This document shows positions 12,965 to 25,089 of a stretch of 64,000 nucleotides of DNA, piece after piece. Origin of the DNA: Pseudoneurospora amorphoporcata (taxonomy: Eukaryota > Ascomycota > Sordariomycetes > Sordariales > Sordariaceae); assembly GCA_033297205.1 (NCBI GenBank), contig MU859224.1, positions 1 through 64,000 of the forward strand. Direction: 5' to 3'. The notes under the pieces were generated by a model. That model did no database searches. It was not told the DNA's origin and saw only the letters and a list, made by a program, of their open reading frames with translations. Positions within the stretch are counted from its first letter, which is position 1. Each line of letters opens with the position of its first letter. The position numbers and the translations under genes were made by a program.

Positions 12965-13602
12965 GAATGGAGATATCGGATCCACGTAGTCAGATACATA
13001 CCTAAGAAAGGTATCTATCTGGAGATATTGTTAACTCCAGTCTTGCGCAACGTCGCTTTGAGATTCGCCGTTCAGTCAGCGAAGACGACGGACGGCTGAC
13101 AACAAATGAGATACCAGCAGAATTGGGAGTTAGTGATTAGTAAACGTTGACCTCTAATGACCAAGTGACATTATACGGGAATTGGGCAATTGAACTTTAA
13201 AAAGAGTCTGACCTCTCATCCGTGATTTGTGTGGTGCGAGCTTGTCGTCGTTGATATGGAACGCCGAATATACCGCAGTATTCTAGATGCCAAGACTTCG
13301 GCGTCTGTGGTGTTCCGAGCACCACCGGGTGGAAAGGCCAAAACACCCCCACAATCTTGAACGCCTGAACGCCTAAAAGCTTAATTCCACCTTTCGACAT
13401 TTGTCAGCTTATATGGGCCATGACCGATTATGTAAGCTCAACAATGCAAGTTTGGTTACGGAGTTACGGAACTGCCTATTGCTTGGACGAGTTGGGGGTA
13501 CGATCTGCTCGAATCCGAGACTATACTGAATGAGTTGGCGTTTTGGTTTCAAACACAGTGGAAGCTAGGTAGGTATGGTTGTGCAAAGGGTATAGATTGA
13601 CA

Positions 13603-13610
13603 TATATAAA
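13603..13610 (+). promoter_or_regulatory. TATA box of the GST gene
   Basis: TATATAAA lies 148 bp before the GST start codon, followed by a pyrimidine-rich T/C tract at about 13645-13672, the usual arrangement near transcription starts in strongly expressed fungal genes. Confidence 0.6.
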
Positions 13611-13757
13611 GTCCAAGGACCACCCTCCTTGTTCCAGTACTTTACCTTTTTTTTTTTCTTTTTCTCTCCATAGACATCTTGACTCACCCACCTTCATCTC
13701 AACCTCTCAACCTCTCAACCAACTCAACACCAACAACCCACCATATCATCGCTCATA

Positions 13758-14486
13758 ATGGCGGACACCACCACCTCCTCCCTCAAGCCCATCAAGCTCT
13801 ACGGCCACACCGGCCCCAACCCGCCCAAGGTATACATACTCCTCACCGAGCTCGGCCTCCCCTTCGACCTCGACATGATCCAACTCTCGGAAGCCAAGCG
13901 CCCGGACTATGTCGCCAACGTCAACCCCAACGGCCGCCTCCCCGCCATCCAAGACCCCAACACGGGCCTCACCCTCTGGGAGTCCGGCGCCATCCTGGAA
14001 TACCTCACCGAGACGTACGACAAGTCGCACACCTTGTCCTTCCCCGCCGGCACCAACGACTTCTACCTCGCCCGCCAATGGCTCTACTTCCAGACCACGG
14101 GCCAAGGCCCTTACTTTGGCCAGGCGGTCTGGTTCAAGAGGTTCCACGCCGAGCGGGTCCCCAGCGCGGCGGAGAGATATGTCAACGAGGTGAACCGTGT
14201 CACGGGCGTCATTGAGAAGCACTTGCAGAGCCAGAAGGAGCAGTATGGCACCGAGGAACCCTGGTTTGTGGGGAACAAGTTCTCGTATGTCGATATCGCG
14301 TTTGCGCCCTGGCAGCAGTGCATGCATTTGCTTTTGGACAAGGAGGAGTACGACGAGGAGAAGTACCCGCTTGTTCATGGCTGGTTGGAGAGACTGAGAG
14401 GCAGAGAGAAGGTTAAGGACGCGTTGGATGTCATGCTTACTGGGAGGAAGAAGGAAGGGGAGGAGGAGGAGGAGAAGAAGGAGTAA
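13758..14486 (+). CDS. Glutathione S-transferase, Ure2p-like
   Basis: A single exon of 242 residues. The N-terminal thioredoxin-fold half has the Ure2-like signature (KLYGHTGPNPPKV at 13-25, then NPNGRLPAIQD and WESGAILEYL), which binds glutathione. The C-terminal helical half carries the WFVGNKFSYVDIAFAPW block. The last ~15 residues are a Lys/Glu-rich tail. Enzymes of this group conjugate or reduce xenobiotics and peroxides in the cytosol. A TATA box and CT-rich leader sit just upstream. The prion-like Asn-rich N-terminus of yeast Ure2 is absent, so this is a plain GST rather than a nitrogen regulator. Confidence 0.93.
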   Translation: MADTTTSSLKPIKLYGHTGPNPPKVYILLTELGLPFDLDMIQLSEAKRPDYVANVNPNGRLPAIQDPNTGLTLWESGAILEYLTETYDKSHTLSFPAGTNDFYLARQWLYFQTTGQGPYFGQAVWFKRFHAERVPSAAERYVNEVNRVTGVIEKHLQSQKEQYGTEEPWFVGNKFSYVDIAFAPWQQCMHLLLDKEEYDEEKYPLVHGWLERLRGREKVKDALDVMLTGRKKEGEEEEEKKE

Positions 14487-14954
14487 GGAAGGGAGGGGCT
14501 GGGGGGAGTGTTGAGAGAGAGGGTGGATGAGCGGAGCTTGATGGATAGATAGCATATTGCAGAGAATTGAGTTTGAATGGCATCAGTTTTTCTGGAGATC
14601 AAGTAGCTGAAGGGATTGACGACATTCGAGTTGACGGGGGAACCAACTTGAAATGTGACTTGTATGTTCATATGGAGAGAGATGATGATGATGTTTGTTC
14701 CGAGACTCCTGCTGGAGTTGCCTGCCGGGACCGTCCTCTAGCGGCAAAACCTCGGGTCTTGGCACTGCCCCTCCAAAGGAGGTTCACGCCAAGTCCCCTG
14801 TTTGAGCTCCCTGACAACGGGCAAACGCGCCAAAGTAAACAATCCCACCAGCCAAGCCATTCATCGCCAATCCAAATACTCGTCCATCATCAACACCGTC
14901 ACGGTCCCCAATTGCCCGAAACAGCTGTCACCCGTATTCATCCCAAGCGTCGCA
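14487..14954. other. Intergenic, GST to mad2
   Basis: 468 bp between two same-strand genes; it must hold the GST 3' end and the mad2 promoter. No further element seen. Confidence 0.6.
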
Positions 14955-15896
14955 ATGTCCTCCAAGGCCCCCGAAAAGGAAAAGGACAAGGATAAGTCCA
15001 AGGTGCACCGGTTGTCGCTCAAGGGAAGCGCAAAGCTCGTGGCCGAGTTCGTAAGTCCTTTGCTGTTTCGCTGATTCTTCTTCTGGCCATGCAATCGCAT
15101 AACTAACAATAGCCCAATCCTGGCAGTTCCAATACTCCATCCACACCATTCTGTATGCCACCCACCATGCCGTTCCCCGATCGAACGACCTCGGAGCCCT
15201 GTTGTGTCCAACTAACCCGTCGCAACCACAGTTTCCAACGAGGCGTCTATCCAGCCGAAGACTTCACCACGGTCAAGAAGTATGGCCTGAACATGCTCGT
15301 CTCGGCCGACGACCAGGTCCGCGCCTACATCAAGAAGATCATGTCCCAGCTGGACAAGTGGATGGTGGGCGGCAAGATCTCCAAGCTGGTCATTGTCATT
15401 ACCGACAAGGACACGGGCGAGCACGTCGAGAGGTGGCAGTTTGACGTCAGTACTTTCCTTCTCTCCTTATCACTGACTGACCTCCAGCTAACATCATGGT
15501 GTCTAACTACAGGTCCAAATATTCTCCAAAGCAGCCCAACCCAAATCCACCGACGACAACAACAACCACAACGAGAACACTGCTGCTGCTGCTGCCTCCT
15601 CCAACACCGCCTCAGCTCGCGCACCACCCCCACTCGACAAGACCGAACCCGAGATTCAAGCCGAAATCGCCGCCATCTTCCGCCAAATCACCGCCTCCGT
15701 CACCTTCCTGCCCCAGCTCAGCGGCGACTGCACCTTCAACGTGCTCGTGTACGCCGACGCCGACAGCGACGTGCCCGTCGAGTGGGGCGATAGCGATGCC
15801 AAGGAGATTGTCAACGGCGAGCGCGTGCAGCTGAGGGGGTTCAGCACGACGAATCATCGGGTTGATACGCTTGTGAGCTATCGCTTGGCGGATTAA
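14955..15896 (+). CDS. mad2: Spindle assembly checkpoint protein Mad2 (HORMA domain)
   Basis: Four exons: 14955-15050, 15127-15152 (only 26 nt), 15232-15445, 15513-15896; 239 residues. The HORMA domain begins at about residue 18 (HRLSLKGSAKLVAEFFQYSIHTILFQRGVYP spans exons 1-3) and ends with the mobile safety-belt segment (FSTTNHRVDTLVSYRLAD). Mad2 joins Cdc20 and the mitotic checkpoint complex to hold back the anaphase-promoting complex until kinetochores attach. Residues ~125-150 (SKAAQPKSTDDNNNHNENTAAAAASS) form an Asn/Ala-rich insert that makes the protein longer than the usual ~205. Start: the ATG at 14955 follows the conserved length; an in-frame ATG at 14802 would add 51 unrelated residues. 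Confidence 0.94.
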
Positions 15897-17478
15897 GAAA
15901 ATATTTGAGTGGCTCGCTGACTATGGAGGGATTGTAATGGATGGATAATGTGTATTTTCCGAGGCGTTCTGATCTTGGCGAGGGAAATGGATGGATGGAT
16001 GGATGGATGGCTAGAGGTAGGTACTCGCGCATATGGGCTTTTTCATCTTGATTGGCATTTTTGCTGGCATAGGAGTTTTCCGCGGATAGGCGTTGGAGTT
16101 GAGTTCGAACTTGGAAGCGAGCAGGTTATGATATCAGGGATGAATTTACTGTTGTTTACTTTGGTTTCAGCCCCCTTTGTGTCTGTTACGAGGGTTCTTG
16201 GAAGGTACACAATGTCTTGTTCCTCTACGAGATTAGTATGCATAACCTCAATGGTAGGTTCAAAGTTGTTCATTAATCTATCCCACAGTATCTACCCTGT
16301 TCGTTACCATTCCTCATTAACCAAGTAATAACCTAGATATCTTTTTTTGTATAACCCGTTTTCCCGACACCCGATTCACACTTGTTGCTTCGACTTAGAT
16401 AGAGCATAGCAGCAAGGACGAGAGGGACGACAACTCGGTGGTGCTGGCAGTGACCGACACTGAAAAGACCCGAAAGAGGAATGGGCGATGTAGTCTAAAA
16501 CCCCGGTGTATCGCGGTGTTTGACAGGTTTTTTAGTTATCGAGGTTGCATCGATCTGATCTACATCGTTCTCTGGGGAATGGCCCTTTTATAACTAAGGA
16601 GACGCCATTCGGGGACTAGAATACTCCGCAAGGACCACGCGGTATCAACTATGTCTACACATTGATATCGCTAGGGTTCATTCGCATGGCTGACTGACAT
16701 ACGACAAGGCCGACTTCGCCATATAACATACCACGCCCATCTTCCTGTCGACAAACCTCGGCCGGCCAACACTCGATGCCACACAGCATACAACACACCG
16801 AACGAAAGGTTGGGGGAAAAAGGCATCATCCCACCTGCCCACCACAGCTCCTGGCGAGATCAGAGTACCGTTTCATGAACGGAACCACTGAGCCCTAGAA
16901 CCACTGGGGCCCGTTCTGGTATTGGGGTCTGTCTGGTATCGGACCTTTCACTGAGGTGGGCTACAAAAAGACGCGACGGGGGGACGGTCCACGGCTACCG
17001 GTAGGTGCTGGTTATGGGTACCGGTGCCGGTATCATACAGCTAGCTGGTAGCCAAGGAGTGTGGCATCTGGCGGGACGGAGTGTTTGACATGCATTCAGT
17101 GCGGCCATGGTGATTCCACTAACAAGCGACATCAGCACAAGAAGGTGGGAAAGAGGGAGTTATTCCAAATAAATGTCTACAGTATTGACATGACGAGAAT
17201 AAACGCTGACCCCAACCGATAAGCCCGATCCCCCCGAAATGGCCGAAACGCCTTCCAACCAACATGAACAGGAAACCCTCCTTCCTCTTCATTCATTCAC
17301 CACAACAACCTGACCCCGCCGTCCCGCCGCTCGCCTCAGCGTCACGCCTTCAGCTAAGTACCACCTCACAATCCGACCTTCGTGCAACTACACGGCCTCT
17401 TCGCCTCTGGCAACCGAACGTTCGACCGAGATTCATTCTGCCTTTCTCCAGCCTCCGGTCCTCTAAGAGTCCTCCCCA
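15897..17478. other. Convergent intergenic region (1.6 kb)
   Basis: It lies between the 3' ends of mad2 (plus) and the peptidase gene (minus). It has an (ATGG)6 microsatellite at 15987-16010 and GGTACCGG-like repeats near 17000-17035. No gene is supported. Confidence 0.6.
15987..16010. repeat. (ATGG)6 microsatellite
   Basis: Six tandem ATGG units. Confidence 0.9.
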
Positions 17479-19638
17479 TCAAACACCATCAAACAACCAC
17501 CCCAGCACCACTCCCGTCTTGCCCACCTCCTTGAGACTCCCATGCCCCCATTCCCGAAAAGGACAAACAAGCAACTCACACCCGCCAATCTTATCGGCCG
17601 CTTGTTTCGAAAGTTCCAAATCGACGTACATGTCCTCCCTGTAGGCCACAGCCCTCACCCGCACCCCCTTTTCCCTGGTGTTCATGTTGTTCTCCTGCAA
17701 AGACGCGAGGGAGTACAAAGACGCCCAATCGCTCTTCTTGGCCAGGAGCTCGGCGGCGCCGAGGAAAGGGCCAAGTGCAGAACCGCCGAGGTGGGAAAGC
17801 GTTGGGGTCGGGTGGAGCGTTTCGCCTGTGAAGTAGTAGACCTTCTTTCCTGCTGTCGTGGACTGTGGTGCGAGGGAACATGAAGAGGAAGAAAGCCAGT
17901 CAAACGCACCACTGGGATGGGACAAGGCGACGTCGGTAGCGGCCCAATTCGATGGTTGGCTGGTTTGTGGACAGGTGGAGGAGCAGTAGATGGCTTCGTG
18001 GAGCAAAGCGTAGAGGGGCCGGCGGTGGAGGGCGAAGGATTCGAGGGAGGTGTAGAGGGAGAGCGTTGCGGGAGAGATTGTTCCCTGCTGTGAGGATGAT
18101 GATGAGTTGAGGTCGGCGACGAGGTGGGTTATGAGGTTGTGAAGTCTTTTGTAGGCGGCGGCGGGGGTTTTTGGTGTTGATGTTGCTTCTGGGACACTAG
18201 AAGCCAAAGAGCTCTTGCTGGGTTTGATGGTGATGGTGGAGAGAGGAGCACCGACCGAACTACCTCCAGCCTGCAGCGACAGTGACTGTTTCTCTTCCTC
18301 TTCATCATCATCTCTGCTGCTCACAACAGGCGCAGACCCAAACGTCCTCCCCAACGTCATGAAGGTCTGGTAAGTCAAATAACACCCGCTCCTCTCTCCC
18401 TTGTCTCCATACAGTTCGTAACCCCTGAACGGTTGCTGTCCACCATCCATGCCAGCAACCCCCTTCTGCAACGGCGCTTTATCTACCAAGTGCCCGACGA
18501 TAGTCCTGACATGCTCCTGATCCTCGGGAAAGTACTCGTTGAAATAATCCTCGTTCCGCTTGACGATATGGGCATACGTCTTCTCGTACACTTCCCGGGC
18601 TGTCCTGCCCAGCGGTGGCATGCCGGCGCTGATGTACACGGCTTCTAGGGACGAGGGCAGGAAGGAGAGGTAAGTGGTGGCTACCCAGCCACCGAAGGAT
18701 TGGCCTATGAGTGTCCACTTGATTTCTTGTTCTTTTGTCGTAAGAGAAAGGTGTTTGTTGAGACAAAGTCGGATAGCTTCGAGGTCGCGGACGATGTTAT
18801 CTTGTCGGAACTTGGCGAGGTAGTTGGCTTTGTCCTGATCGGACATATCCAGGACTTTGGCTTCAGCAGTCGAGTCGAAGAAAAGGGGACTTTGGCCGGT
18901 CCCTCGGTAGTGGACGTAGAGGACTTGGTAGCCCCTTTGGATACAGAACTTGTTCAGCTCGGGGACCCTGTCGGAGGGGTTTCCGTCTCCGGGACCGCCG
19001 CAGAGGTAGAGGATGAAGGGCTTTTGGCGGGATATGGGACTACTACTCAAAGCATCTGCTGGGGTGGTGGTGGAATAACTGTCTACAAGTTCTGCATGCA
19101 GTTTCAACTCCTCTTTCTGGCGGCAAGTGTCATGGTCTAATGGCACTGCAAACTCCAATGTCCTGACGGTAAAGCCATCTTTGCCGAGCACATGTAGACG
19201 GGGTTCGATGCCGACGAGTACAGCTGGTCTGATGCCAGTCCACAACAACGCCTCGGTACTTTTCTGATGGCCACCAGCCATGCTGACTGCCGAAAGCGGA
19301 AGTATGTTGTGTTTCCTCCGCCTCAGGGGTACAGCCCATGTGTCGTATTCGGCTACAGATCGCAGTACCGGGACCACGGGGGTGGTAACGGGGACTGGGA
19401 TGTAGGGCTGAACAATGGTAGGGTAGAGCTTCGGTTTTGCGCACTGTGGGTGGTATAATGTTGCTGCTTCTCGGAGTAGCAGAGAAAGATTTTGATAGTC
19501 GATGTCGAAAGCCGTCAAGGGAAGGTCGTCATCTTCTCTAGACTCGTCGTTGTATCGTTGAACAGAAACAGCCCATGGAGACATCATCATGTCTTGGGGC
19601 TTATGTAGCCCCAGCCCTTCACCGTCCAGTGTCGCCAT
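17479..19638 (-). CDS. Alpha/beta-hydrolase, prolyl iminopeptidase-like (S33)
   Basis: A single exon of 719 residues. The oxyanion block LYLCGGPGDGNPS (about 211-222; HGGPG in most relatives, Cys here in place of His) is followed by the nucleophile elbow GQSFGGW with Ser314. Near the C-terminus REDMYVD holds a likely catalytic Asp, and WGHGS at about residue 700 the His. This is the S33 layout; such enzymes remove N-terminal proline from peptides in the cytosol. It is long for the family (bacterial and small fungal forms are 300-450): ~150 residues precede the domain, and a Ser-rich low-complexity insert occupies about 445-515. Substrate choice is therefore uncertain. The ATG at 19638 is the first in the frame. 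Confidence 0.88.
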   Translation of the reverse strand: MATLDGEGLGLHKPQDMMMSPWAVSVQRYNDESREDDDLPLTAFDIDYQNLSLLLREAATLYHPQCAKPKLYPTIVQPYIPVPVTTPVVPVLRSVAEYDTWAVPLRRRKHNILPLSAVSMAGGHQKSTEALLWTGIRPAVLVGIEPRLHVLGKDGFTVRTLEFAVPLDHDTCRQKEELKLHAELVDSYSTTTPADALSSSPISRQKPFILYLCGGPGDGNPSDRVPELNKFCIQRGYQVLYVHYRGTGQSPLFFDSTAEAKVLDMSDQDKANYLAKFRQDNIVRDLEAIRLCLNKHLSLTTKEQEIKWTLIGQSFGGWVATTYLSFLPSSLEAVYISAGMPPLGRTAREVYEKTYAHIVKRNEDYFNEYFPEDQEHVRTIVGHLVDKAPLQKGVAGMDGGQQPFRGYELYGDKGERSGCYLTYQTFMTLGRTFGSAPVVSSRDDDEEEEKQSLSLQAGGSSVGAPLSTITIKPSKSSLASSVPEATSTPKTPAAAYKRLHNLITHLVADLNSSSSSQQGTISPATLSLYTSLESFALHRRPLYALLHEAIYCSSTCPQTSQPSNWAATDVALSHPSGAFDWLSSSSCSLAPQSTTAGKKVYYFTGETLHPTPTLSHLGGSALGPFLGAAELLAKKSDWASLYSLASLQENNMNTREKGVRVRAVAYREDMYVDLELSKQAADKIGGCELLVCPFREWGHGSLKEVGKTGVVLGWLFDGV

Positions 19639-21707
19639 TGTGAACTCTGAACCTGAACTCGATAACTGTTGGGTGTTGGAGGGTTCTGTTTAAAGGTTTT
19701 CGGCAGGTTGTTCACTCGAGTCCGTCCAACTATCAACAAGTAAAAGATGTTCGATCAGATGAGCCACCAACAACGAGGTGGACGAGGTTTTTTACACATG
19801 CAAAGACTTGGAGAACAACAATGAGACCCAAAAGCCACGATATCATTGACACAGGACGGGGAAGTAGGTATATCAAGTACTTAAAGATTGTTTGATCATG
19901 TTAGTCGGAGTAAGTGTGCAATTTCATCGGTACGATATATCATTGTCCTATCGATCGCTGTCAAGCCACCAACAGGACCACAAGACAGAAAGGATGCAAT
20001 GTAAAGAGGAGCGAACAGAGTAACCCTTGTGAATGACCTCGGCATGTTGGGATTTATATGTACCGTACAGTGCTAGCCACCTAGACTAGTGTTCAGTTCC
20101 AGATATCAAGCACATGCAAGCCACCATCGTCGGCTCTTTGGCCAACCAACCAATCAACCAACCAACCAAAGCTACCAAACCCACGGTTCGTTCGTCCGTT
20201 CGGTTCCCCATGGCATAAAAACCCAATATCCAAAATCCATGACGAACAAGGGTTTTACGGGTTCCGCGATTCCCTCGGTCTGCGAAAGAAATGTTCCACC
20301 GACATGCACCACGTGAGTCGTCAAGTTGCCCGACGCCAAAGCCCGTCTTTACACCACCCCCTTGTCAGTCCAAAGTCGGTGCGACCCATCCCGTCACATT
20401 GGATCGCTTTGTGGAATTTTTAGCAATGCAACTTTGATGGGTACCACACCCGAGGATATGGATGAAGGGGGACCACTGGACACTGGGACACTGGGGAATT
20501 ACAGTGGCCCATGTAACAACCACGGTAACTGGAGCGGCTTGTTGTTTTTGTTGTTGTCTGTTGTTGATCAAGATAGGTAAACAAAAAGATAAAAGGCCCT
20601 GCCACAAACCTAGTACCATACTTCCACTTGTTCGGCCGGTTACCTACCAAGACTACCTAGGTACCTATCATATGAGAACAAAGGGAAGCCAGCCCTCGGA
20701 GAAAAGTACGGTACCAAGTCCCAGACCGACTCGATCTCGCATTTCAAATCAAAAAAAATCAAAAAAAAAAAAAAAAAAAAAAAAAAAGAAACGACCACCA
20801 CAGCCACTAGACATGGCACACTGTGATGTGATTAGATCTCCTACAGTACACAACCTGACTGGTGGTGAACAACTTCTCATGTTATTCTACTAGCCAATAA
20901 ACTACCTACCTTACGTACCCCGGCAACACCCTGAATTTGACGGTGTTCCATTCAACCATCAACCATTCAACACCAACTTTCCTGCTTCACCTATCAAACC
21001 TCTATCCGGCCCGTGGGACATGTGGTGTAACAACGCCCGCCTATTCTAGTGCTGTGCTCTGTGCTTGGACGCCTCGCCCGAAATATCCGCACATGTGTGG
21101 CTTCCATCGCACATCGAAGCACCGTGCCCACGTAACGCATGCGACCACACTCGAACCATGTAACTCTCTCTCTGCCTGATAGAACCCTGCATAGGTACCT
21201 TACTAGACTAGGACATGCGAACATGTGCCGATTGGGGTTCGCAATCCTCCTGCTTTCCCTGGGAGCTTTGGCATTTCTTTCCTTACCTCTACTCCATCAT
21301 CTTACACCGAAAAGTAGGTGATAATGACATGCCTATGTACTATACACCATAACCATGGATTTGGTCGATTAGGTAGGGAGAAAAGGGGGGGAGATTACAG
21401 GGTCGTAGTGTGGAAAAGCGCCACACGCACGGAGAGAAATGCACCGTTTGGTGTGGGATGGCGATCTCGTGCGGAGTGGGTGTGGTGGGAGGAATCGTGA
21501 AGATGACTGGAAGAAGCGAGAAACGGCATTGGACTGCACATTGTGTCTCAGTTTGAGTCAAGCCATTACTGTACAGTGAGACCTAAAACTCCGGTCCTTC
21601 TCCGAATTCTCCGAAGTTTATGTCTCTCGGGGTAAACTGCTCCTTTCTGACCGACTGACCAAAACTGCCGGCCTGACCGACTATGTGACTGACTCGGTCA
21701 GCCGTCA
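19639..21707. other. Intergenic region (2.1 kb)
   Basis: It lies upstream of the peptidase gene and downstream of the acidic-protein gene (both minus strand). It contains an A-rich run around 20752-20786 and overlapping TACCTAGGTA and TAGGTACCTA palindromes (20654-20667). No coding signal. Confidence 0.6.
20752..20786. repeat. Poly(A)-rich tract
   Basis: About 35 bases almost entirely A, broken only by one TC. Confidence 0.85.
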
Positions 21708-24700
21708 CTAGGCGATATTGAGCCTGATGCACTGCGGATATAAGACAATACATAATTAGCACAAAGTCAGCAACTCAGGTGTGAAGAAAGACGAGGCATC
21801 CAAGACAACCAGGGGGCGGGCGGGCGGTCTTACCAGATACGAATCTTTACCAGTCGACCCAAAATCATCAAAGTTGATGATTTCCTCTTGCTTCACCTCC
21901 ATTCCCTCCGCGCTGTCGTCGCGTTTCCAATCATAGTTTTCAATACAATCCGCATCTGTCGTCCAGTCAACTTCAAATCCTAGACGCTCCTCGGTTTTCC
22001 CATCCTTCGTCTCCTTGACCAAGTTTCTGCAAGACGAGAGCACCGCAAGATCAACAAGTAGCGGCCAGTCATAAACTTGACCTCCAATGCGCTTCCCTGG
22101 CATTTGTCCACAAAGCTTGCAAAGCCAGGTCAGTTGCAGTTTCTGCGCCGGAGTCAGATCGGCAGACGGGATGAATACCCCGGCGTCAACGGGTTGCTTC
22201 TTCAGGATGTAATACACCATCCAGTGGATCCCATTCCGCTTCATGTTGCCGGCCTTACTCCATGTTGCGAGCCCGTCGAGAAATGGCTTCTCGTAATCGT
22301 TGAGATAATCGACTGTGTTGAAGGCCGTGTTCGGTTCTATCATGTCCTTCTTGGTGAAATGTAGTTGGTATACCAAACCAATGCGGTAGCCCGAGGTCAG
22401 AGGAAGTGCGTTGACAAAGGCCCCGCTGTCACCCAATCTGCCAGCGTTGTATGTAGGTATTTGGTTAGCAGGCATCAATGAAGACGATTCATTCCATGTT
22501 TAGGACACTCACGTGGCAATGAGGCATGGCTTCATCTTTGCCTCAAAGTAATGGCATCTGTTCTCGCAGCTGAAGGCAAACTCGCCGTCCTCGTGGTCGA
22601 GACCGGCTAGAATGACCAGCAGTCTGCCAGCATATTTCTCGGCTTTTTTGGTTGGCTTTCTAAGGTAGTCATGGTTTGGCCGGTTAATTGTGTGCCTCAA
22701 GCGAATGTTGTCGAGTAAACTAAACTTACAAGTCGTAGTCAGGAAACAAGCTCTTCTCCGTCCATATCCACATGAACTCGGGCTCGGGCTTGAACCTGAC
22801 CGGGGGTGACGGCCCAAGAATCTCTGCGGCCTCGTCCGCCAGCCTCTGGATGTACCTGTCCCATTGCCTGTCATCCTCGCCACCCTCGTTATCAAAACGA
22901 CCACTGATTGTGACAAGGCCTTTGTGTGTTGGCGCTTGTTGTTCCTTTTTTGCTTTGGTGGTTTTCTTCTTCGTGGTCTTCTTCTCTACCCTCCGTGCAG
23001 GCACAGAGAAGGCAAAGTTGCGCTTGAGATGGCCAAACTCCCAACCGTTTTGCTTCTCGTAAATCCCCCTGGCTACATCGAGGAGCCTACTGAGTTTGTC
23101 TGGACTGTTCTGCAACGTCTGCGTGTTGAATCTGTCCATCCTCCCGTCAACATCGTAAGCCTTGAAGGCCACATGTGTTATGTCGTCATGCTTGTCGAGC
23201 GTTCTGCAGTAGACGAAGTGTCTTGATGGAATGTTTTGAACCAGCTCCTTGACGGTCTTGTAAATCCGAGCCTTCACTTGCTCATCCGGCGACTTGTTTC
23301 CTTCCTTCTCGTGCCCTTCTGCAGATGCAGGTGGATCTGCGTCCGCAGAATCTTTACGACTTCCTTCCTCATCCTCGTATTCACTCTCTGCTTCCTCTTC
23401 GTCTCCTTCCGCTTGGTCTCCTTCCTCTTGATCTCCTTCTTCATCCTCGATCTCTTCACCCTCTTCTTCATTCTCTCCTTCCTCTTCACCTCCTGCCTCT
23501 CCGTCGGCCACCCATTCTTCTTCACTCTCTTCTGGCTCATACTGTTCCCCCTCTCTCTCATCCTCCCTTTCCTCATCCTCCTCTTCCATATCCTCCTCAT
23601 CAATTGCACTTCCAGGCGACTCGAGTCCATCCCATTCCACATCGCTCCCTTCCTCAACACCTGACTGACCGCCATCGCCGACTTCATCTTTCCTCTCCCT
23701 TTTGGGAATCACATCCGCATCTTCAGGTTTCCCATCCCTGTCATCCTCCATATCCACATCTTCCCCATCCTCTTCCAGATCCTCTTGAAGGGAGAAATCG
23801 AGCGTTTGGTGCTCATCTTCAGCATCATGCATCGTGATATTTCCCTCTCGATCCATCTCGACACTGCCATCATGCATATCTAGACCATCATCGATGCCAT
23901 GATCGAGTGCTTCTTGTCCATGTCCACCCTCCTCGTCGTCATGGTCTGCCTCCTCCATCCGAACATCTCCATCTCCATCTCCATCTCCATCTCCGTCAGC
24001 CTGGACACCCCCCTCGTCCAGGTCAATATCATCATCAACCTCGTCAATGGCTTCTTCCGGTCCCGCCGCCGCCTCCTCCACCTCCTTCTCCTCCTCATCC
24101 TCCTCCTTCTCCTCCCTAGAGGTATCCTGGCCCCTCATTTGCCGTATCTGCCCGATTTGCTTCTGTTTCTCCTTCTCCTTCTCCTTCTGCCTCTCCCTTT
24201 GCTCTTCCCCTTCCCCTTCCCCTTCACCACCCCTGTCATCATCAACCACGTCCACAGCCTCCATGTCCCTTCCTGTCTTGGCGGCATCCACATCCACCGA
24301 GCTGCTCAAACTCTTCCGTCTACTATGCATGGAGCTGGCCATCGAAGCCGCGATGCTTCTCCTACTCATATTGCTTACATACTCTACGATCTCCCTCTTG
24401 GATCCGTTTGCGGGCCCGAGTGCCTGCATCTCATTCGTTGCTCCTCCTCCTCCTCCTCCCGTGTTGCCTCTAGCCGTCGATACCTGGTGTACTTGTCCAG
24501 AGCTGCTGGATCTTTGCTGTTGTACGGCGGCCTGCTGCTCGTGCTGAGCAGCGGCGGCGGCGGCGGCGGCGGCGTGCTTTCTTCTAGCCGTGTTTTTCTT
24601 TTCCTTTCTTCTTGCGGAGGAGGCATCCATTCTCAGCAGTGAGGGGGGACTTGGGTGGTCGGACTTCCACTTGTTGGAAAGTATGCCCGTGCCCTTGGGC

Positions 24701-25089
24701 TTCATCATGTTGCTGGAAGTGGAAGTGGACGAAGCCAACGCCGCAAAAGTTGCATTGCTGCGGGAACTGAGACTACACCTAGTAGGTGAGGCTTGTAGAG
24801 GTACTTTTGTTGGAGGGACGGAAGCAGGTTTTGTTGATGACCTGTTACCGGATGTACAAGGTTGCTCATTTGTTGGGATGATGATGGAGGATAGGAGCTG
24901 TGTTGGTTTGGATGCCGAGGCTGCGATCGGCTTATTCGTTTTGGGCGCTGCTGCTGCTGCTGTCTTTATGTTGGACTTCGCTGTGAGAATAGGCCGAGTG
25001 ATAGTGGTCTTCTTGGGCTCTTGGGCAGCAGGCTTCGTCGGCTTGTTCAGTGCAAGTTTCTGCTTCATGCGTGTAGTGGCTGGAGCCAT
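21708..25089 (-). CDS. Large acidic low-complexity protein, unknown function
   Basis: Proposed exons on the minus strand: 22730-25089, 22513-22659, 21834-22437, 21708-21731; 1044 residues, all junctions GT/AG with phase kept. Residues 1-80 are basic and Ala/Lys/Thr-rich; about 180-270 have poly-Ala/Gln and Ser-rich segments; about 290-610 are extremely Glu/Asp-rich with a GDGDGDGDGDV run and no fold. From about 620 a folded part begins, with an aromatic- and Cys-containing segment (SRHFVYCRTLDKHDDITHV), a KKTTKKKTTKAKK basic patch, then CLCKLCGQ-like cysteines after about residue 900. The layout suggests a nuclear chromatin-associated protein, but I recognise no named domain. The final 8-codon exon is optional: without it the frame runs on to 21756. 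The ATG at 25089 is the first true ATG. Confidence 0.72.

Larger units (their letters stand above)
11071..13757. other. Intergenic region (2.7 kb)
   Basis: No gene is supported. Contents: GTAGG-type short repeats near 11500, one TAGGTACCTA palindrome (11647-11656), a GACT-repeat near 12502-12520, a GAAA-rich microsatellite at 12901-12964, and the GST promoter at its right end. Confidence 0.6.

Noticed and set aside
16696..16720. ACATACGAC, like the start of Neurospora 5S rRNA
   Set aside because: The match ends after nine bases; nothing downstream resembles 5S rRNA.
23236..24642. Plus-strand Leu/Ser/Pro-rich open frames
   Set aside because: They are antisense to the Glu/Asp-rich coding repeats of the acidic protein.
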